A stretch of 6,278 nt of DNA, from contig JAUYMV010000460.1 of the NCBI GenBank assembly GCA_030698645.1, positions 1 to 6,278 on the forward strand, written 5' to 3'. The number at the start of each line of letters is the position of its first letter. The first letter of the stretch is position 1. The notes beneath the pieces were generated by a model. It was not told the origin of the DNA and did no database searches. It saw only the letters and a program-made list of their open reading frames with translations. Origin of the DNA: Mesorhizobium sp. (GTDB taxonomy: Bacteria > Pseudomonadota > Alphaproteobacteria > Rhizobiales > Rhizobiaceae). The position numbers and the translations under genes were made by a program. Below, piece after piece: positions 5,457 to 6,278 of the stretch.

Positions 5457-6278
5457 TCAGCCCTGGCGCGACGTCCGGTAGACGTTGACGCCAAGTTCGC
5501 GGATTTTCTTGCGCAATGTGTTGCGGTTCAGGCCGAGCAGCTCGGCTGCCCGGATCTGATTGCCGCGCGTCGCGGTCATGGCGGCCAGCACCAGAGGGTG
5601 CTCGACCTCGGACAGAATGCGCTGGTAGAGCCCGGCCGGCGGCAGGTCCTCGCCAAAACCCGAGAAATAGCGCTGCAGATAGTGCTCGACGGCCTGGCCG
5701 ATCGAGATGTCGTCGGGCAGGCTGGTTGAGCTGCCGGCCGGCACGGGCTGTTCTCCGGTGCGCAGCTCCTGCTCGATGATCTCCAGCGAAATCTCGTCTT
5801 GCGGGTAGAGCGCGGCAAGCCTTCGCACGAGGTTTTCGAGCTCGCGCACATTGCCCGGCCACGGATAGCGCTTCATCATCTCGATGCCGGCGCCCGAAAT
5901 CCGCTTGCTGTTGAGCCCCTCGATCTCGCCCTGCTTGAAGAAATGCCGCACCAGATCCGGGATGTCCTCGGCGCGCTCGCGCAGCGCCGGCAGGCGCAGC
6001 GGCACGACGTTCAACCGGTAGAACAGATCCTCGCGGAACAGTCCCTGGTTGATCAGCGTGCGCAGTTCCTTGTTGGTGGCGGCGACGATGCGCACGTCGG
6101 TCTTGATCGGCGTGCGCCCACCAACCGTGGTGTACTCGCCTTGCTGCAGCACCCGCAGCAGGCGCGTCTGGGCCTCCATTGGCATGTCGCCGATCTCGTC
6201 GAGAAAGAGCGTGCCGCCCTCGGCCTGTTCGAAACGGCCGGTCGAGCGGTTCTGCGCCCCGGTGAAGGCGCCCTTCTC
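5457..6278 (-). CDS. ntrC: Nitrogen regulator NtrC, C-terminal part (runs off right edge)
   Basis: NtrC is the sigma54-dependent activator of nitrogen-scavenging genes, phosphorylated by NtrB. The visible 273 codons begin inside the AAA+ domain at EKGAFTGA, the intact sigma54-contact loop. Next come Walker B LFLDEIGD (visible residues 24-31), the arginine-finger region FREDLFYRL (81-89), [12 protein letters not shown] and [12 protein letters not shown] (140-151). The protein ends with a Fis-type helix-turn-helix ([20 protein letters not shown], 239-258) and a short basic tail, YRTSRQG. The receiver domain and Walker A, roughly 200 residues by family length, lie outside the window. The frame is open to the edge without a stop, so an internal ATG at 6185 is not the real start. 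The match to alphaproteobacterial NtrC is strong, and the following ntrYX supports it. NtrB should lie immediately beyond. Confidence 0.96.
   Translation of the reverse strand, partial: EKGAFTGAQNRSTGRFEQAEGGTLFLDEIGDMPMEAQTRLLRVLQQGEYTTVGGRTPIKTDVRIVAATNKELRTLINQGLFREDLFYRLNVVPLRLPALRERAEDIPDLVRHFFKQGEIEGLNSKRISGAGIEMMKRYPWPGNVRELENLVRRLAALYPQDEISLEIIEQELRTGEQPVPAGSSTSLPDDISIGQAVEHYLQRYFSGFGEDLPPAGLYQRILSEVEHPLVLAAMTATRGNQIRAAELLGLNRNTLRKKIRELGVNVYRTSRQG

Noticed and set aside
1..6278. Search for mobile elements, CRISPR arrays, tRNA genes and horizontal-transfer signs.
   Set aside because: No tandem spacer-repeat pattern, transposase, integrase or tRNA-like fold was seen; gene order and composition look like ordinary chromosomal core.

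Overview
The window is a conserved, single-strand (minus) block of alphaproteobacterial core genes with high G+C content. Reading in the direction of transcription (right to left), it holds ntrC (5' part beyond the window), ntrY, ntrX, dat (a fold-type IV D-amino-acid aminotransferase), hfq and the start of hflX. From my knowledge of these genomes, the order ntrC-ntrY-ntrX-(aminotransferase)-hfq-hflX is typical of Hyphomicrobiales (Rhizobiales: Rhizobium, Mesorhizobium, Brucella and relatives). The short Hfq without a long C-terminal tail also fits alphaproteobacteria. I cannot name the genus from sequence alone.

Layout: positions 5457-6278 carry the C-terminal two thirds of NtrC, starting at the GAFTGA motif. 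A 90-base gap (5367-5456) holds a long irregular hairpin that ends five bases before the ntrY start. ntrY (3075-5366) and ntrX (1724-3085) overlap by 11 bases and are probably translationally coupled. A 44-base gap with a small perfect hairpin and a strong ribosome binding site leads into dat (819-1679). A 141-base gap (678-818) has the only plausible internal promoter, a TTGACA-type signal ahead of hfq (438-677). hflX starts with TTG on the base immediately after the hfq stop codon and runs off the left edge.

How the genes work together: NtrC and NtrX are response regulators of two linked nitrogen/redox two-component systems. NtrY is the membrane histidine kinase for NtrX; the NtrC partner NtrB would lie just outside the right edge. 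Hfq is the RNA chaperone linking small RNAs to mRNA control, including nitrogen-fixation control in some rhizobia. HflX is a ribosome-associated GTPase. The aminotransferase is the metabolic gene in the set. No new multi-gene system is apparent. The best second-look items are the ntrC-ntrY hairpin, the missing GAFTGA loop in NtrX beside an intact one in NtrC, and a substituted carboxylate-binding residue in the aminotransferase. The long plus-strand open frames are shadows of these genes.
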